Source: Mycolicibacter arupensis (GTDB lineage Bacteria > Actinomycetota > Actinomycetes > Mycobacteriales > Mycobacteriaceae). From it: a stretch of 62,626 bases of DNA. Under the pieces are notes generated by a model. It saw only the letters and a list, made by a program, of their open reading frames with translations. It made no database searches and had not been told where the DNA came from. The stretch covers positions 1-62,626 of the forward strand of contig NZ_MVHH01000024.1 in assembly GCF_002086515.1 (NCBI RefSeq). Direction: 5' to 3'. A program made the position numbers and the translations under genes. Below, one piece after another: positions 33,988 through 43,257 of this stretch (the stretch's first letter is position 1; every line of letters starts with the position of its first letter).

Positions 33988-34172
33988 ACAGCGAGCGCGA
34001 AGAGCAGCGCGCAGCGGCAGCCGACCGTCTCGCAATCCACGGCGAACGAGTGCGGTAGCACCTCGCCGGGGCAGCCGTCCTCAGTGCACTCGGTGGCCTG
34101 GTACGCGTGGTGGATGAGTGAGCCGTGGCAGTGATCCAACCCCGCCCGGCAGTCTCGGCAGTGGTCATCCAT
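33984..34172 (-). CDS. Cysteine/histidine-rich miniprotein, 62 residues
   Basis: The small protein MDDHCRDCRAGLDHCHGSLI and on has eight cysteines (5, 8, 15, 29, 34, 47, 52, 54) and six histidines in 62 residues, with a CxxC near the start. This is the spacing of a zinc-binding or possibly iron-sulfur module. It ends in a short hydrophobic tail (ALLFALAV). The cysteines' density and the tight packing between neighbours argue for a real gene. It is 59 bp downstream of the zincin and in the same direction. I do not know its function. Confidence 0.75.
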   Translation of the reverse strand: MDDHCRDCRAGLDHCHGSLIHHAYQATECTEDGCPGEVLPHSFAVDCETVGCRCALLFALAV

Positions 34173-34231
34173 GCCTTGTTCTTAGCACTGCGCGCCGACA
34201 GGTCCGATCCGGCGCGCCGCGCCGGGTGCCG

Positions 34232-34582
34232 TCAGCTCCAGCCCAGCTCGTGCAGCCGCTCGTCATCGATGCCGAAGTGGTGGGCGATCTCGTGGATCAC
34301 CGTGATCCGGACTTCGTCGACGACCTCCTCGTCGGACCTACACATCTCCAGCAGTGCGTCCCGGTAGATCGTGATGGTGTCGGGCAGTGACCCGGCGTAA
34401 CTCGAATCGCGTTCGGTCAGGGCCACGCCGTCGTAGAGCCCCAGCAGATCGGGTTCCTCGGCGTTGCGGCCCTCCACCAGGATCACCACATTGTCGAAAG
34501 CCGCGGCCAGCTCGGCCGGGATCAGATCCAAAGCATCGGAGACCAACTCGTCGAACCGCTTCGGGTCCATCGCGACACTCAC
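34232..34582 (-). CDS. Zincin-like metallopeptidase (Rv3836 homologue)
   Basis: A 116-residue minimal metallopeptidase. The motif VIHEIAHHFGIDD gives the zinc ligands His, His and Asp (HExxHxxGxxD) and the catalytic Glu. The N-terminal helix FDELVSDALDLIPAELAAAF is family-typical. It has no signal, so it is cytoplasmic. GTG 34582 overlaps the stop of the Rv3835-like gene (GTGA); ATG 34570 is an alternative. The substrate is unknown in the family. Confidence 0.88.
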   Translation of the reverse strand: MSVAMDPKRFDELVSDALDLIPAELAAAFDNVVILVEGRNAEEPDLLGLYDGVALTERDSSYAGSLPDTITIYRDALLEMCRSDEEVVDEVRITVIHEIAHHFGIDDERLHELGWS

Positions 34583-35697
34583 CGTGGCTGGCTCCCGGCG
34601 GGCAGCTGGTTCAGCCGTTCGGCGGGGATCGACGGCGGCGGGATCGGGGGCTGACCGTTGATCAGCAGCGGTCCGCGGGCACTGTTGATCAACGCGGCCC
34701 AGCCACCGTTGCCCAGCGTGGCGCCCAGGCTGCAGGCCACTTCGCGGCTGCCCGCAGACCAACTGGGCAGCGACACGGTGGCATAGGTCAACGTCAGCGT
34801 CGTGTCCCGTAACTGCACCGGGTCCAGGTAGGCGTCGGTGAGCCGGGTGCAGGAGTCCTTGATGAACGCATCCTGTTCGGCCTCGGGCGGTAAGGCATCA
34901 GGGAAGCGTTCGGCCAGGTTCACGGTGCCGGTGACCTCTTTGGTGTGCGGTGCAGCGCAGTCGACCGGAACGTCGTTGGGCTGGTTGGTGCCCGGGTCGA
35001 TTCCCAGGCACGTGCCCGGCGGCCACACCTTGGATTGGTCGATATCGGCGACCTTGCCCACGAATGCCGTCTGCTGCCCACCCACGCCGGGGAGCTGCAG
35101 GCCACACAGCATCCGACGCTCACCATGCTGGCGCCACGCTCGTTCGCCGGCCCACAACATGCTGGCGACGAACTTGCTGTGCGGGTCGAACTTGGCGCCC
35201 AGGTAGCGGCGCACCGCCGACTCGCACTGCTCCTGGGTGATCTGCTCGATGCGGGCCATCGACGGTGGTGGCGCGTCGGGGCCGTACTCGGCGCCCGGGA
35301 ACATCTTCATGTCGACCGGCCCGGCCACCTCGAACTTGTGCTCCTCGGCGCAGTTGACGATCGTCGCGCCGTCCAGGTCGTTGTTCGGCCAGTTCAGGCA
35401 GTCACCCGCCACTGCGTGGTCGATCGCGTCGTTGCCTTTGACCGTGCCCAGTCCCAGTCCCGGACCAGCGCCTTTGCCCCCGCCGGCCGCCGCCGGCTCG
35501 GCGTTGAGCCGGCCCAGCAAGCCTCCGGGGCCGTCGCCGACGACCGGGACCACGGTGATCAGTCCGGCGATCAACAGCCCGCCCAGTGCGGTCAGCACCA
35601 GGGCGCCCCGGGTCGGGGCGGCGTGCAGCGTGCGCCGCCACAACACCCGCCGGGCGGGTGGATTCTGCTGGTCGGCTGCCTGTGACATCGGGTCCAT
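34579..35697 (-). CDS. Septum-formation-domain membrane protein (Rv3835 homologue)
   Basis: A single-pass protein of 372 residues (369 if ATG 35688 is used). It has a short cytoplasmic tail, one helix (GALVLTALGGLLIAGLITVVPV) and an extracellular part with two related Cys-containing repeats: GDCLNWPNNDLDGATIVNCAE followed by HKFEVAGPVDM, and GTCLGIDPG then DVPVDCAAPHTKEVTGTVNL. The repeat matches the septum-formation family found in actinobacteria. The cysteines probably form disulfides. It is translationally coupled to the zincin gene and diverges from serS. Confidence 0.85.
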   Translation of the reverse strand: MDPMSQAADQQNPPARRVLWRRTLHAAPTRGALVLTALGGLLIAGLITVVPVVGDGPGGLLGRLNAEPAAAGGGKGAGPGLGLGTVKGNDAIDHAVAGDCLNWPNNDLDGATIVNCAEEHKFEVAGPVDMKMFPGAEYGPDAPPPSMARIEQITQEQCESAVRRYLGAKFDPHSKFVASMLWAGERAWRQHGERRMLCGLQLPGVGGQQTAFVGKVADIDQSKVWPPGTCLGIDPGTNQPNDVPVDCAAPHTKEVTGTVNLAERFPDALPPEAEQDAFIKDSCTRLTDAYLDPVQLRDTTLTLTYATVSLPSWSAGSREVACSLGATLGNGGWAALINSARGPLLINGQPPIPPPSIPAERLNQLPAGSQPR

Positions 35698-35758
35698 TCT
35701 GACAGGCAGCCGCGGGCGCGTGACAAATGATGCGAAAGTGATGCCGGCTGCCAGGTTG

Positions 35759-35764
35759 TAGGGT
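35759..35764 (+). promoter_or_regulatory. -10 element of serS (leaderless)
   Basis: TAGGGT ends 6 nt before the GTG at 35771. Confidence 0.45.
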
Positions 35765-35770
35765 TTTGCC

Positions 35771-37033
35771 GTGATCGACCTGAAGCTGCTGCGTGAAGAT
35801 CCCGACCGTGTCCGGCGCTCCCAGGTGGCTCGTGGCGAGGATCCCGCCTTGGTGGATGCCCTGCTGGCCGCCGACAGTGCGCGGCGCACGGCAATCGCGG
35901 CGGGCGACACGCTGCGGGCCGAGCAGAAAGCGGCCAGCCGCTCGGTGGGCGCGGCGTCGCCCGAGGAGCGGCCCGCGCTACTGGCCCGGGCCAAGGAGCT
36001 GGCCGAGCAGGTCAAGGCCGCCGAGGCCGCCCAGTCCGAGGCGGAGGCGGCCTTCACCGGCGCGCACATGGGAATCGCCAACGTCGTGATCGACGGGGTT
36101 CCCTCGGGCGGCGAGGACGACTTTGCTGTGCTGGACGTGGTCGGTGAGCCGCCGGCGATCACGAACCCGCGCGACCACCTCGAGCTCGGCGAGGCGCTGG
36201 GGCTGATCGACATGGGGCGCGGCGCCAAGGTATCGGGTTCGCGGTTCTACTTCCTGACCGGTCGAGGCGCGCTGCTGCAGTTGGGGCTGCTGCAGTTGGC
36301 GGTACGGCTGGCGGTGGAGAACGGGTTCACCCCGATGATCACCCCGTCGCTGGTGCGGCCCGAAGTCATGTCCGGCACCGGGTTTCTCGGGGCGCACGCC
36401 GACGAGATCTACCGGCTCGAGGCCGACGACCTCTATCTGGTGGGGACCTCCGAAGTGCCGTTGGCGGGTTACCACTCCGACGAGATCCTGGATCTGTCGG
36501 GCGGTCCGCTGCGTTACGCCGGATGGTCGTCGTGCTTTCGCCGGGAGGCGGGCAGTTACGGCAAGGACACCCGCGGGATCATTCGTGTGCACCAGTTCGA
36601 CAAGGTCGAGGGATTCGTCTACTGCCGGCCCGAAGACGCCGAGGCCGAACATGGTCGGCTGCTCGGCTGGCAGCGCGAGATGCTGGCCCGTATCGAGGTG
36701 CCGTACCGAGTGATCGACGTCGCCGCCGGAGATCTTGGTTCCTCGGCCGCTCGCAAGTTCGACTGTGAGGCCTGGGTGCCCTCCCAGGGCACCTACCGCG
36801 AACTCACGTCGACATCGAACTGCACCACCTTCCAGGCCCGCCGGCTCTCGACCCGCTACCGCGACGAGAACGGTAAGCCGCAGACGGCGGCCACGCTCAA
36901 CGGCACGCTGGCCACCACGCGTTGGCTGGTGGCCATCCTGGAGAACCACCAGCAGGCCGACGGCAGTGTCCGGGTACCGCAGGCGCTGGTGCCCTATGTC
37001 GGTGTGGACGTCTTGGAGCCGGCCACTTCCTGA
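35771..37033 (+). CDS. serS: Seryl-tRNA synthetase
   Basis: Charges tRNA-Ser. The 420-residue class II synthetase has the N-terminal antiparallel coiled coil (about 28-100, [20 protein letters not shown] onward) that binds the long variable arm. Motif 2 is [21 protein letters not shown] and motif 3 [15 protein letters not shown]. The serine-binding [13 protein letters not shown] is intact. The GTG start follows a -10 hexamer by six bases. The 3' end overlaps the convergent TetR gene by 40 bp. Confidence 0.97.
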   Translation: MIDLKLLREDPDRVRRSQVARGEDPALVDALLAADSARRTAIAAGDTLRAEQKAASRSVGAASPEERPALLARAKELAEQVKAAEAAQSEAEAAFTGAHMGIANVVIDGVPSGGEDDFAVLDVVGEPPAITNPRDHLELGEALGLIDMGRGAKVSGSRFYFLTGRGALLQLGLLQLAVRLAVENGFTPMITPSLVRPEVMSGTGFLGAHADEIYRLEADDLYLVGTSEVPLAGYHSDEILDLSGGPLRYAGWSSCFRREAGSYGKDTRGIIRVHQFDKVEGFVYCRPEDAEAEHGRLLGWQREMLARIEVPYRVIDVAAGDLGSSAARKFDCEAWVPSQGTYRELTSTSNCTTFQARRLSTRYRDENGKPQTAATLNGTLATTRWLVAILENHQQADGSVRVPQALVPYVGVDVLEPATS

Positions 37034-37599
37034 TCCTCGTGGTTCTGGGCGCCGAAGAGCCGGCGCGAGCAGTCCAGCAGCATGCGGTGCAGTTTCTCGT
37101 TGGGGATGTCTGACACGGTGGGATCGGCTGCCGCGCCCAGGATCCCGGGGACCAGAACCGCGATGGCGATGAGGGTGGCGGCGTCAGGCTCCGGTCCCGC
37201 CAGGATCGTCTGCAGGCGCCGGGAGGCATCTCGGAAGTCTCCGACGGCCTCGACGATCCCCACCACCGCGGGGTCGGTGTGCACCAGGGCGGTGGTACGG
37301 CGGTGCCGGACCGCCAGTTCGATGATCCCGCTGATGGTGGCCTCGCGCTGCACCTCGCGCGATCCGATGGCCTCGGCGATGGCGACCACCCGGGCGATGT
37401 CGTCGAATACGGGGCGGAACACCGCGACGACGATGGCGTCCTTGCAAGGGAATTGGTAGTACACGGCGGACTTTCTGACGCCCAGTCGATCCGCGATCAT
37501 CTGCAGCGATGTCCCACTGACCCCGTGTTCGGCGAAGAGGCCCTGGGCGGCCTCCAATACGCGCTCCCGCGCGAAACCTCGCGGCGTCGTCTTCGCCAC
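36994..37599 (-). CDS. TetR-family regulator, left flank of the mmpS/mmpL operon
   Basis: A 201-residue regulator, with the helix-turn-helix [20 protein letters not shown] then [16 protein letters not shown] (about 25-65). It is a clear paralogue of the TetR gene at 42081 (shared [79 protein letters not shown]). It diverges from the mmpS/mmpL operon, the usual arrangement for a repressor of an exporter. The GTG at 37599 has GGAGAG just upstream. The C-terminus overlaps the serS 3' end. Confidence 0.88.
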   Translation of the reverse strand: MAKTTPRGFARERVLEAAQGLFAEHGVSGTSLQMIADRLGVRKSAVYYQFPCKDAIVVAVFRPVFDDIARVVAIAEAIGSREVQREATISGIIELAVRHRRTTALVHTDPAVVGIVEAVGDFRDASRRLQTILAGPEPDAATLIAIAVLVPGILGAAADPTVSDIPNEKLHRMLLDCSRRLFGAQNHEDQEVAGSKTSTPT

Positions 37600-37671
37600 T
37601 CCCGTGCCTCTCTCCTCCGGTAGACCGCTCGCGGGTGTGAGCCACGCCGCACAGTTCCGCTGACCGATCGC

Positions 37672-37700
37672 TTGATTCTACTTTACTGTTCATATAACTT
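37672..37700 (+). promoter_or_regulatory. Promoter of the mmpS/mmpL operon
   Basis: TTGATT (37672-37677), 17 bp, TAACTT (37695-37700), about 49 bp upstream of the first ATG. The surrounding AT-rich stretch includes the near-palindrome GTTCATATAAC, a possible part of a repressor site. Confidence 0.5.
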
Positions 37701-37748
37701 GGCCTTTCGTCAAACTCAAGCGCAGATCTGGGCAGAGAGGGCCTTCCG

Positions 37749-37985
37749 ATGCTGAATTCGCAGGTGCACAGGCTGTCTGGACCTGAATCGGCCACCCCCG
37801 GCGCAGCCCGGGTGACCCAGGGCGTTACGGCCTATGTGGTCGACGCGCCGGAGATGGTGGCCGGTGATCATCCGTTGTTCCAGGCGATCGTCGAACTGGG
37901 CGTCGCGGCCAAGCGATACGCGGCCGACACCGAGGTCCTGGTGGTGGTCCGCAAAGCCACCGCCAAGGCCGGGACGGCTCGATGA
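37749..37985 (+). CDS. Small protein of unknown function, first gene of the mmpS/mmpL operon
   Basis: A 78-residue soluble protein, MLNSQVHRLSGPESATPGAA and on, with a predicted beta-alpha-beta middle (VTAYVVDAPEM, HPLFQAIVELGVAAKRY, EVLVVVRKAT). No domain is recognised. GAGAGGG precedes the ATG. The stop overlaps the mmpS start (ATGA), so it is made with the exporter and may be an accessory or regulatory peptide for it. Confidence 0.7.
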   Translation: MLNSQVHRLSGPESATPGAARVTQGVTAYVVDAPEMVAGDHPLFQAIVELGVAAKRYAADTEVLVVVRKATAKAGTAR

Positions 37986-38407
37986 AGGCGTTGCGGCGGG
38001 CGTGGATGCCGCTGCTCATCGTGGTGGTGGTGGCGCTCGGGACGCTGACGGTGCTGCGGGTGCGTACCTACTTCGGCGGCGAGAACTCCAACCTCATCAG
38101 CGCCAAGGTCGACGACACCAAGCCCTACAACCCGAAGGTCGTCACCTATGAGGTCTTCGGTGAACCCGGCGCGACCGCCGACATCAGCTACCTCGACCTC
38201 GACAGCAGGCCGCAGCGGGTCGACGCCGCAGCGCTGCCCTGGTCGGTGACCCTGAGCACCACGTTGTCGGCGGTCTCGCCCAACCTCTACGCGCAGGGCA
38301 AGGGCTCCGTGCTGGGCTGCCGCATCAGCATCGACGACGAGCTCAAGGACGAACGAACCACCACCGGCGCCAGCGCCCTGACCTTCTGCTTGGTGAAATC
38401 CGCATGA
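37982..38407 (+). CDS. MmpS-family accessory protein
   Basis: MmpS proteins are periplasmic partners of MmpL exporters. The 141 residues have one N-terminal helix ([20 protein letters not shown]) and an immunoglobulin-like beta domain with the family motif [34 protein letters not shown], and the Cys pair in GCRISID and TFCLV. Start and stop both overlap neighbours by 4 bp. The length is typical. Confidence 0.93.
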   Translation: MKALRRAWMPLLIVVVVALGTLTVLRVRTYFGGENSNLISAKVDDTKPYNPKVVTYEVFGEPGATADISYLDLDSRPQRVDAAALPWSVTLSTTLSAVSPNLYAQGKGSVLGCRISIDDELKDERTTTGASALTFCLVKSA

Positions 38408-41313
38408 GCAACCGAACCGACAATTCCCCCCACGGTGCCCAGCGCGGCCGGATCGCCACCTGGATCCGGCGCCTGGCTGTCCCGATCATGCTGGCCTGGA
38501 TCGGCATCATCGTGCTGGCGAATGTGACCGTCCCCCAACTGGAGAAGGTCGCCGAGATGGCGGCGGTGCAGATGACGCCGGAAGAGGCGCCGTCGATGAT
38601 CGCGGTCAAACGCCAGGGCGAGGTGTTCAAGGAATTCACCTCCAACAGCTCGGTCATGCTGGTCCTTGAAGGCGAGGAGCCGCTGGGCGCTGAGGCCCAC
38701 CACTACTACGACCAGATCGTCGCCAAACTCAAGGCCGACACCACTCACGTCGAACACGTCCAGGACTTCTGGGGTGATCGCCTGACCGCCGCCGGAGCCC
38801 AGAGCCCAGACGGCAAAGCCGCGTACGTGCAGATATATACCGCGGGCAACCAGGGTGAGGCCCTGGCCAATGAATCGGTCAGGGCGGTCAACGAGGCGGT
38901 CGACAGTGTCACCGCACCGCCGGGGGTGAAGGCGTATGTGACCGGCGGGGCGGCGCTGGCGGCCGATCAGGACAAGGCCGGCACCCGCAGCATGCGCGTG
39001 ATCGAGTCGCTGACCTTCGTGGTCATCATCACCATGATGCTGACGGTCTACCGTTCGATCACCACCGTGCTGCTGGCGCTGGCGATGGTGGTGACCGGAC
39101 TGGCGTCGGCTCGGGGGATCGTGGCGTTCCTGGGCTATCACGGTCTGATCGGGCTCTCGCCCTTCGCCACCAACCTGCTGGTGACCCTGGCAATCGCGGC
39201 GGCCACCGACTACGCGATCTTCCTGATCGGCCGGTACCAGGAGGCGCGCAGCGCCGGTGAAGACCGGGAACAGGCGTACTACACCATGTTTGCCAGCACG
39301 GCGCATGTGGTGCTGGGCTCGGGCATGACCATCGCGGGCGCCACGCTGTGCCTGCATTTCACCCGGTTGCCCTACTTCCAATCCTTGGGGATACCGCTGG
39401 GGATCGGCATGACCATCGTCGTCATCACCTCTTTGACGATGGGGTCGGCGGTGATCGCGGTGGCCAGCCGATTCGGCACGCTGCTCGAACCCAAGCGGGC
39501 CAACCGCGGCCGCGGCTGGCGGAAAATCGGTGCGGCGGTGAGCCGTTGGCCGGGACCGATCCTGATCGCTGCGACAGCCGCAGCGCTGGTCGGGATTCTG
39601 GCCCTGCCCGGATACCGGCCGGGCTACAACGACCGCGAGTACATGCCCGCCGATCTGCCCGCCAACCAGGGGTTCCTGGCCTCGGACCGGCACTTCCCCT
39701 CCGCGCGGATGAACCCCGAGATGCTCATGATCGAGACGGACCACGACATCCGAAATTCTGCGGACTTTCTGGTCATCGAGCGAATCGCCAAACGAGTCAC
39801 GGGCGTGCAAGGCGTCTCTCGGGTCATGTCCATCACCCGGCCGCAGGGCATTCCGATGGAGCACTCCACCTTTGGCTACATGCTCGGGATGCAGGCCGTC
39901 AGCCAGGACATGACCCGAAAGTTCAACGACGACCGCACCGCGGAGATGCTGGCGCAGGCCGAGGACATGCAGGTCAACATCGACGCGATGACCAAGATGA
40001 TCGAACTGATGGAGCAGATGAACGCCACCATGGGGCGCATGGTGGGCAAGATGCACCTGATGGTCGACGACATCGAAGAGCTGCGGGACGACATCGCCAA
40101 CTTCGATGACTTCTTCCGGCCGATGCGCAGCTACTTCTATTGGGAACCGCACTGTTTCGACATCCCGGTCTGCCACGCGCTGCGGTCGGTCTTCGACGCC
40201 ATGGACGGTGTCGACACCATGACCGACAACTTCAAGCAGATCGTTCCGGACATGGATGCGATGGCGGCGCAGCTTCCGCAGATGCTCACGCTGATGCCGC
40301 CGATGATCCAGATGATGAAGAACACCAAGGCCATGATGCTGACCATGTATGCCACCCAGAGTGGACTGGCCAAGCAGGCGCAAGAAGCCCAGGGTGACCC
40401 GGCTGCCATGGGGGAGGCCTTCGACAAGGCTCGTAATGACGACTCGTTCTATCTGCCGCCGGAGATCTTCGACAACGCCGAGTTTCAGCGCGGCATGAAG
40501 AGTTTCGTGTCGCCGGATGGGCGCGCGGTGCGGTTCATCGTCAATCACGAGGGCGATCCACTCAGTGCGGAAGGTATCGAGCACATCGATGCGATCAAGC
40601 TTGCCGCCAAGGAGGCCATGAAGACGACGCCGTGGGAGGGCTCGAAGATCTACGTCGGCGGCACCGCTGCGATGTTCAAGGACATGCAGGAGGGCTCCAA
40701 CTACGACCTCATGATCGCCGGGATTGCAGCACTGTGCCTGATCTTCATCATCATGCTGGTGATCACCCGAGCCGTGGTGGCCGCCCTGGTGATCGTGGGC
40801 ACCGTGGTGGTTTCGCTGGGCAGTGCGTTCGGACTGTCGGTGTTGTTGTGGCAGAACATCATCGGACTGCAGGTTCACTGGATGGTGATGGCCATGGCGG
40901 TGATCATCCTGTTGGCGGTGGGCGCCGACTACAACCTGCTGCTGGTCTCGCGCCTGCGCGAGGAGATTCACGCCGGGTTGCACACCGGCATGATCCGCGC
41001 GATGGGTGGCAGCGGTTCGGTGGTCACCGCGGCGGGACTGGTGTTCGCCTTCACGATGATGACCATGGCGATCAGTGAACTGCGCGTGATAGGCCAGGTC
41101 GGTACCACGATCGGACTGGGTCTGCTGCTCGACACATTGATCATCCGTTCATTCATGACGCCGTCGATCGCGACGCTGCTGGGGAAGTGGTTCTGGTGGC
41201 CGCAGGTCCCGCGACAGCGGCCTAAGCCTTCGCCGTGGCCGGTGCCGTTGCAGCGCGACCCGAGCGACCAGCTCGTTGAGTCTGGCGGCGGAGCGCATCG
41301 GAGCGGTTGGTGA
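38404..41313 (+). CDS. MmpL-family RND lipid/siderophore exporter
   Basis: A 969-residue proton-driven exporter with about 12 helices. Helix 1 is [16 protein letters not shown], the first helical bundle lies around 195-390 with the proton-relay pattern [20 protein letters not shown], and the second around 765-935 with [18 protein letters not shown]. Between bundles, residues about 510-680 form a long methionine-rich helical hairpin, as in the MmpL4/MmpL5 group, and a Cys pair ([14 protein letters not shown]) at its tip. Cargo cannot be predicted. It is coupled to mmpS upstream and to a DUF732 gene downstream. It sits at the position of the sulfolipid locus of M. tuberculosis. Confidence 0.95.
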   Translation: MSNRTDNSPHGAQRGRIATWIRRLAVPIMLAWIGIIVLANVTVPQLEKVAEMAAVQMTPEEAPSMIAVKRQGEVFKEFTSNSSVMLVLEGEEPLGAEAHHYYDQIVAKLKADTTHVEHVQDFWGDRLTAAGAQSPDGKAAYVQIYTAGNQGEALANESVRAVNEAVDSVTAPPGVKAYVTGGAALAADQDKAGTRSMRVIESLTFVVIITMMLTVYRSITTVLLALAMVVTGLASARGIVAFLGYHGLIGLSPFATNLLVTLAIAAATDYAIFLIGRYQEARSAGEDREQAYYTMFASTAHVVLGSGMTIAGATLCLHFTRLPYFQSLGIPLGIGMTIVVITSLTMGSAVIAVASRFGTLLEPKRANRGRGWRKIGAAVSRWPGPILIAATAAALVGILALPGYRPGYNDREYMPADLPANQGFLASDRHFPSARMNPEMLMIETDHDIRNSADFLVIERIAKRVTGVQGVSRVMSITRPQGIPMEHSTFGYMLGMQAVSQDMTRKFNDDRTAEMLAQAEDMQVNIDAMTKMIELMEQMNATMGRMVGKMHLMVDDIEELRDDIANFDDFFRPMRSYFYWEPHCFDIPVCHALRSVFDAMDGVDTMTDNFKQIVPDMDAMAAQLPQMLTLMPPMIQMMKNTKAMMLTMYATQSGLAKQAQEAQGDPAAMGEAFDKARNDDSFYLPPEIFDNAEFQRGMKSFVSPDGRAVRFIVNHEGDPLSAEGIEHIDAIKLAAKEAMKTTPWEGSKIYVGGTAAMFKDMQEGSNYDLMIAGIAALCLIFIIMLVITRAVVAALVIVGTVVVSLGSAFGLSVLLWQNIIGLQVHWMVMAMAVIILLAVGADYNLLLVSRLREEIHAGLHTGMIRAMGGSGSVVTAAGLVFAFTMMTMAISELRVIGQVGTTIGLGLLLDTLIIRSFMTPSIATLLGKWFWWPQVPRQRPKPSPWPVPLQRDPSDQLVESGGGAHRSGW

Positions 41314-41642
41314 TGAGGCCCGCACGTTGCGTATTCGCAGCTGCCGTGGTGGCAACGGTGTTCGCGGCGCCCAGCCACGCCGATGTCGACACCGATTTCG
41401 CCGAGAGGTTGCACGGTTATGGCATCTACGGTGCACGCGACTACAACGCCTGGCTTGGCAAGCTCGTCTGCAAGCGGCTGGTCAACGGCGTCGACCACAA
41501 CGCCTTCGACTCGGTGGCGTTCGTGGGTAACAACCTCCATGGCAGCGACACCGAGCAGGCCTGGCAATTCGTGGGTACCGCGCTGAGCACCTACTGCCCC
41601 GACAAGACGATCGTTCTGGAGCAGGCCGGAGGTATCCGATGA
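41310..41642 (+). CDS. Secreted DUF732 protein
   Basis: A 110-residue exported protein. A signal peptide ([21 protein letters not shown]) precedes a DUF732 helical domain: [20 protein letters not shown] then [16 protein letters not shown] and [10 protein letters not shown], with two cysteines for a disulfide. DUF732 proteins are common, poorly understood mycobacterial secreted proteins. GTG 41310 or ATG 41313 is the start; either overlaps the mmpL stop. It is coupled to the next gene by ATGA. Confidence 0.85.
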   Translation: MMRPARCVFAAAVVATVFAAPSHADVDTDFAERLHGYGIYGARDYNAWLGKLVCKRLVNGVDHNAFDSVAFVGNNLHGSDTEQAWQFVGTALSTYCPDKTIVLEQAGGIR

Positions 41643-42076
41643 ACCGCAGGAGCTGGGCTCTGGCCCTGTTGCTGGCCGGCATGGCCGCCGCGGGACCTGC
41701 GGCAGCGGATGCGACCGAGAACTTTCCGATTCCCAACCGGATGTTGCACACCGGCTGCACGGCCGAACAGATCATGGCGGCCGCCCGCGACGTCACCCCC
41801 ATCTACTACGAGCGCTACATGATCGACTACAACAACAAATCTCCACAGCTGCATCAGGCTGTACAGGACCGGATCCACTGGTTCTACGCGATGGATTACT
41901 CCGGCCGGCGCGCCTACTCGGAGAACGTGGCCACCGACATCTACTACGAGAAGTTGGCCTTTGCATGGCCGAACTGGTCCAAGCTGTTCTTCAACAATCA
42001 TGGGGTCGCGGCCCGGACCACCGACGTCTGCGAGCAGTACCCCGCACAGGACACGGGCGTGTGGAGCTGGACCTGA
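41639..42076 (+). CDS. Secreted DUF5078 protein
   Basis: A 145-residue exported protein. The signal peptide ([20 protein letters not shown]) is followed by the DUF5078 domain: FPIPNRMLHTGCTAEQIMAA, YYERYMIDYNNKSPQLHQAV and WPNWSKLFFNNHG. Two cysteines (HTGCTA and DVCEQY) may pair. The family often accompanies MmpL genes, so a periplasmic role in the exporter complex is plausible but unproven. It is the last gene of the operon; the convergent TetR gene ends 4 bp away. Confidence 0.85.
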   Translation: MNRRSWALALLLAGMAAAGPAAADATENFPIPNRMLHTGCTAEQIMAAARDVTPIYYERYMIDYNNKSPQLHQAVQDRIHWFYAMDYSGRRAYSENVATDIYYEKLAFAWPNWSKLFFNNHGVAARTTDVCEQYPAQDTGVWSWT

Positions 42077-42080
42077 CCGA

Positions 42081-42641
42081 TCAGGACAGCGGTTGCACCA
42101 CCCGCCGGGCGATGGTCAGCAGGATCTCGTGCAGTTCCTCGTCGGCGATGTCGGCGAGCTCTGGATCGGCTGCCGCGGTGAAGGTTCCCGCCATCAGCGC
42201 GGTCGTGATCACGCGGGCTGTCGCATCCGGTTCGGGGCCGCGGACGATTGCCGCCGCGTCATCGCTGACGGCCATGAAGTCTTCGCGGGAGCGCACCGCA
42301 TGCTCCACGGCGCGGTCATAGAACAGGAACGTCAAGCGGCGATAGCGCACCGCGAGTTCGACGACGCCGCTCACCGTCACGTCTCGCTTACCCTGCGGGG
42401 TGGGCATGGCCTGGGCGATCTTGATGACCCGGACGATGTCGTCGAACATCGGCTCCACCAGTGCGACGACGATGTCGTCGCGGGACCGGAATTGGTAGTA
42501 CACGGCCGGCTTACTGACGCCCAGCCGGTCGGCGATCATCTGCATGGACGTACCGCCCACGCTGTGCTCGATGAACAGGTCCAGCGCAGCCTGCAGCACC
42601 CGCTCGCGCGCGGATCCGCGCGGCGCCACCGGCTTGGCCAC
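42081..42641 (-). CDS. TetR-family regulator, right flank of the mmpS/mmpL operon
   Basis: A 186-residue regulator, paralogue of the TetR gene at 36994. The helix-turn-helix is [20 protein letters not shown] then VYYQFRSRDDIVVALV. The C-terminal domain has FDDIVRVIKIAQAM and ELAVRYRRLTFLFYDRAVEH. The start is GTG 42641 (VAKPVAPRGSARERV), with GGAGGA upstream. It is convergent with the MmpL operon rather than divergent, so it may control the operon in trans or another target; duplication of one regulator to both sides is likely. Confidence 0.87.
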   Translation of the reverse strand: MAKPVAPRGSARERVLQAALDLFIEHSVGGTSMQMIADRLGVSKPAVYYQFRSRDDIVVALVEPMFDDIVRVIKIAQAMPTPQGKRDVTVSGVVELAVRYRRLTFLFYDRAVEHAVRSREDFMAVSDDAAAIVRGPEPDATARVITTALMAGTFTAAADPELADIADEELHEILLTIARRVVQPLS

Positions 42642-42703
42642 GACCGTCCTCCTCCTTGTCGCGGCCAGCCTAGCGGCGCGCGGCCTCCAGCGGCACGGCG
42701 GAG

Positions 42704-43177
42704 CTAGGACGCGTCCTTGGCGTGCCGGTGCTGGCGTTCGATGGTCGCGAAGTAGAAGGCGTAGGCGAATGCGCAACTGGTGAACAGGCTCGACACGAAG
42801 TACAGCCACGGGCGTCGCAGGCCTCGCCGATAGCCGTCGACAATGGTGAACAGCGGCAGCAGGACGACGTTGATGATGGTGTAATCCTGGCTCGCCGAAC
42901 CGGCCGCCGGATTGGTGTACATCAGCTGGATGTAGTGCGTCCAACTGCCCGGTCCCCAGATCGGATTGTGGTTGGGTCCGTGCGCGTACTCGTTGACGAA
43001 TCGGATGTTGAAGTACCAGCCCAACGCGATCGAGGCGATGCCGACCACGTAGAACGCCACTTCCAGCGGTGAGAACGCCTTGCCACCTTCTGGTTTCGCA
43101 AAGACCGGGCGGTTGGATGTCACGATCCACCAGACTGTCGCCAGGCCAAGCACCGCATGCACGATGAGCGAGATCAT
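42704..43177 (-). CDS. DUF2834 membrane protein
   Basis: A 157-residue protein with four helices: ISLIVHAVLGLATVWWIVTS, PLEVAFYVVGIASIALGWYF, TIINVVLLPLFTIVDGYRRG and LYFVSSLFTSCAFAYAFYFA. The DUF2834-like block includes NIRFVNEYAHGPNHNPIWGP. There is no known function. The ATG at 43177 is preferred to a TTG/GTG extension. It diverges from a TetR gene across one of two identical 20-bp operator copies, so it is probably repressed by that protein. Confidence 0.75.
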   Translation of the reverse strand: MISLIVHAVLGLATVWWIVTSNRPVFAKPEGGKAFSPLEVAFYVVGIASIALGWYFNIRFVNEYAHGPNHNPIWGPGSWTHYIQLMYTNPAAGSASQDYTIINVVLLPLFTIVDGYRRGLRRPWLYFVSSLFTSCAFAYAFYFATIERQHRHAKDAS

Positions 43178-43202
43178 GTGGCCAGTGTCACCATGCGCCG
43201 CA

Positions 43203-43222
43203 AGTTTTGTCAATATTGACGT
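43203..43222 (-). promoter_or_regulatory. TetR operator copy 1 (between DUF2834 and TetR genes)
   Basis: Read on the minus strand this is ACGTCAATATTGACAAAACT, identical to the copy at 43845-43864. Its core GTCAATATTGAC is a perfect 12-bp palindrome and contains a TTGACA -35 hexamer pointing at the DUF2834 gene. Confidence 0.8.
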
Positions 43223-43244
43223 CCATGGCGCAGCGGCGGCGCGG

Positions 43245-43250
43245 TATCTT
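43245..43250 (+). promoter_or_regulatory. -10 element of the TetR gene at 43258
   Basis: TATCTT ends 7 nt before the ATG, suggesting a leaderless transcript. The operator lies 23 bp upstream, over the -35 region. Confidence 0.4.
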
Positions 43251-43257
43251 TACCTCC

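Noticed and set aside
38287..40983. Very long open frame (898 codons) antisense to mmpL
   Set aside because: It is a GC-bias shadow of mmpL: His/Arg/Gly-rich, no domain, and the plus-strand MmpL with MmpS context is unambiguous.
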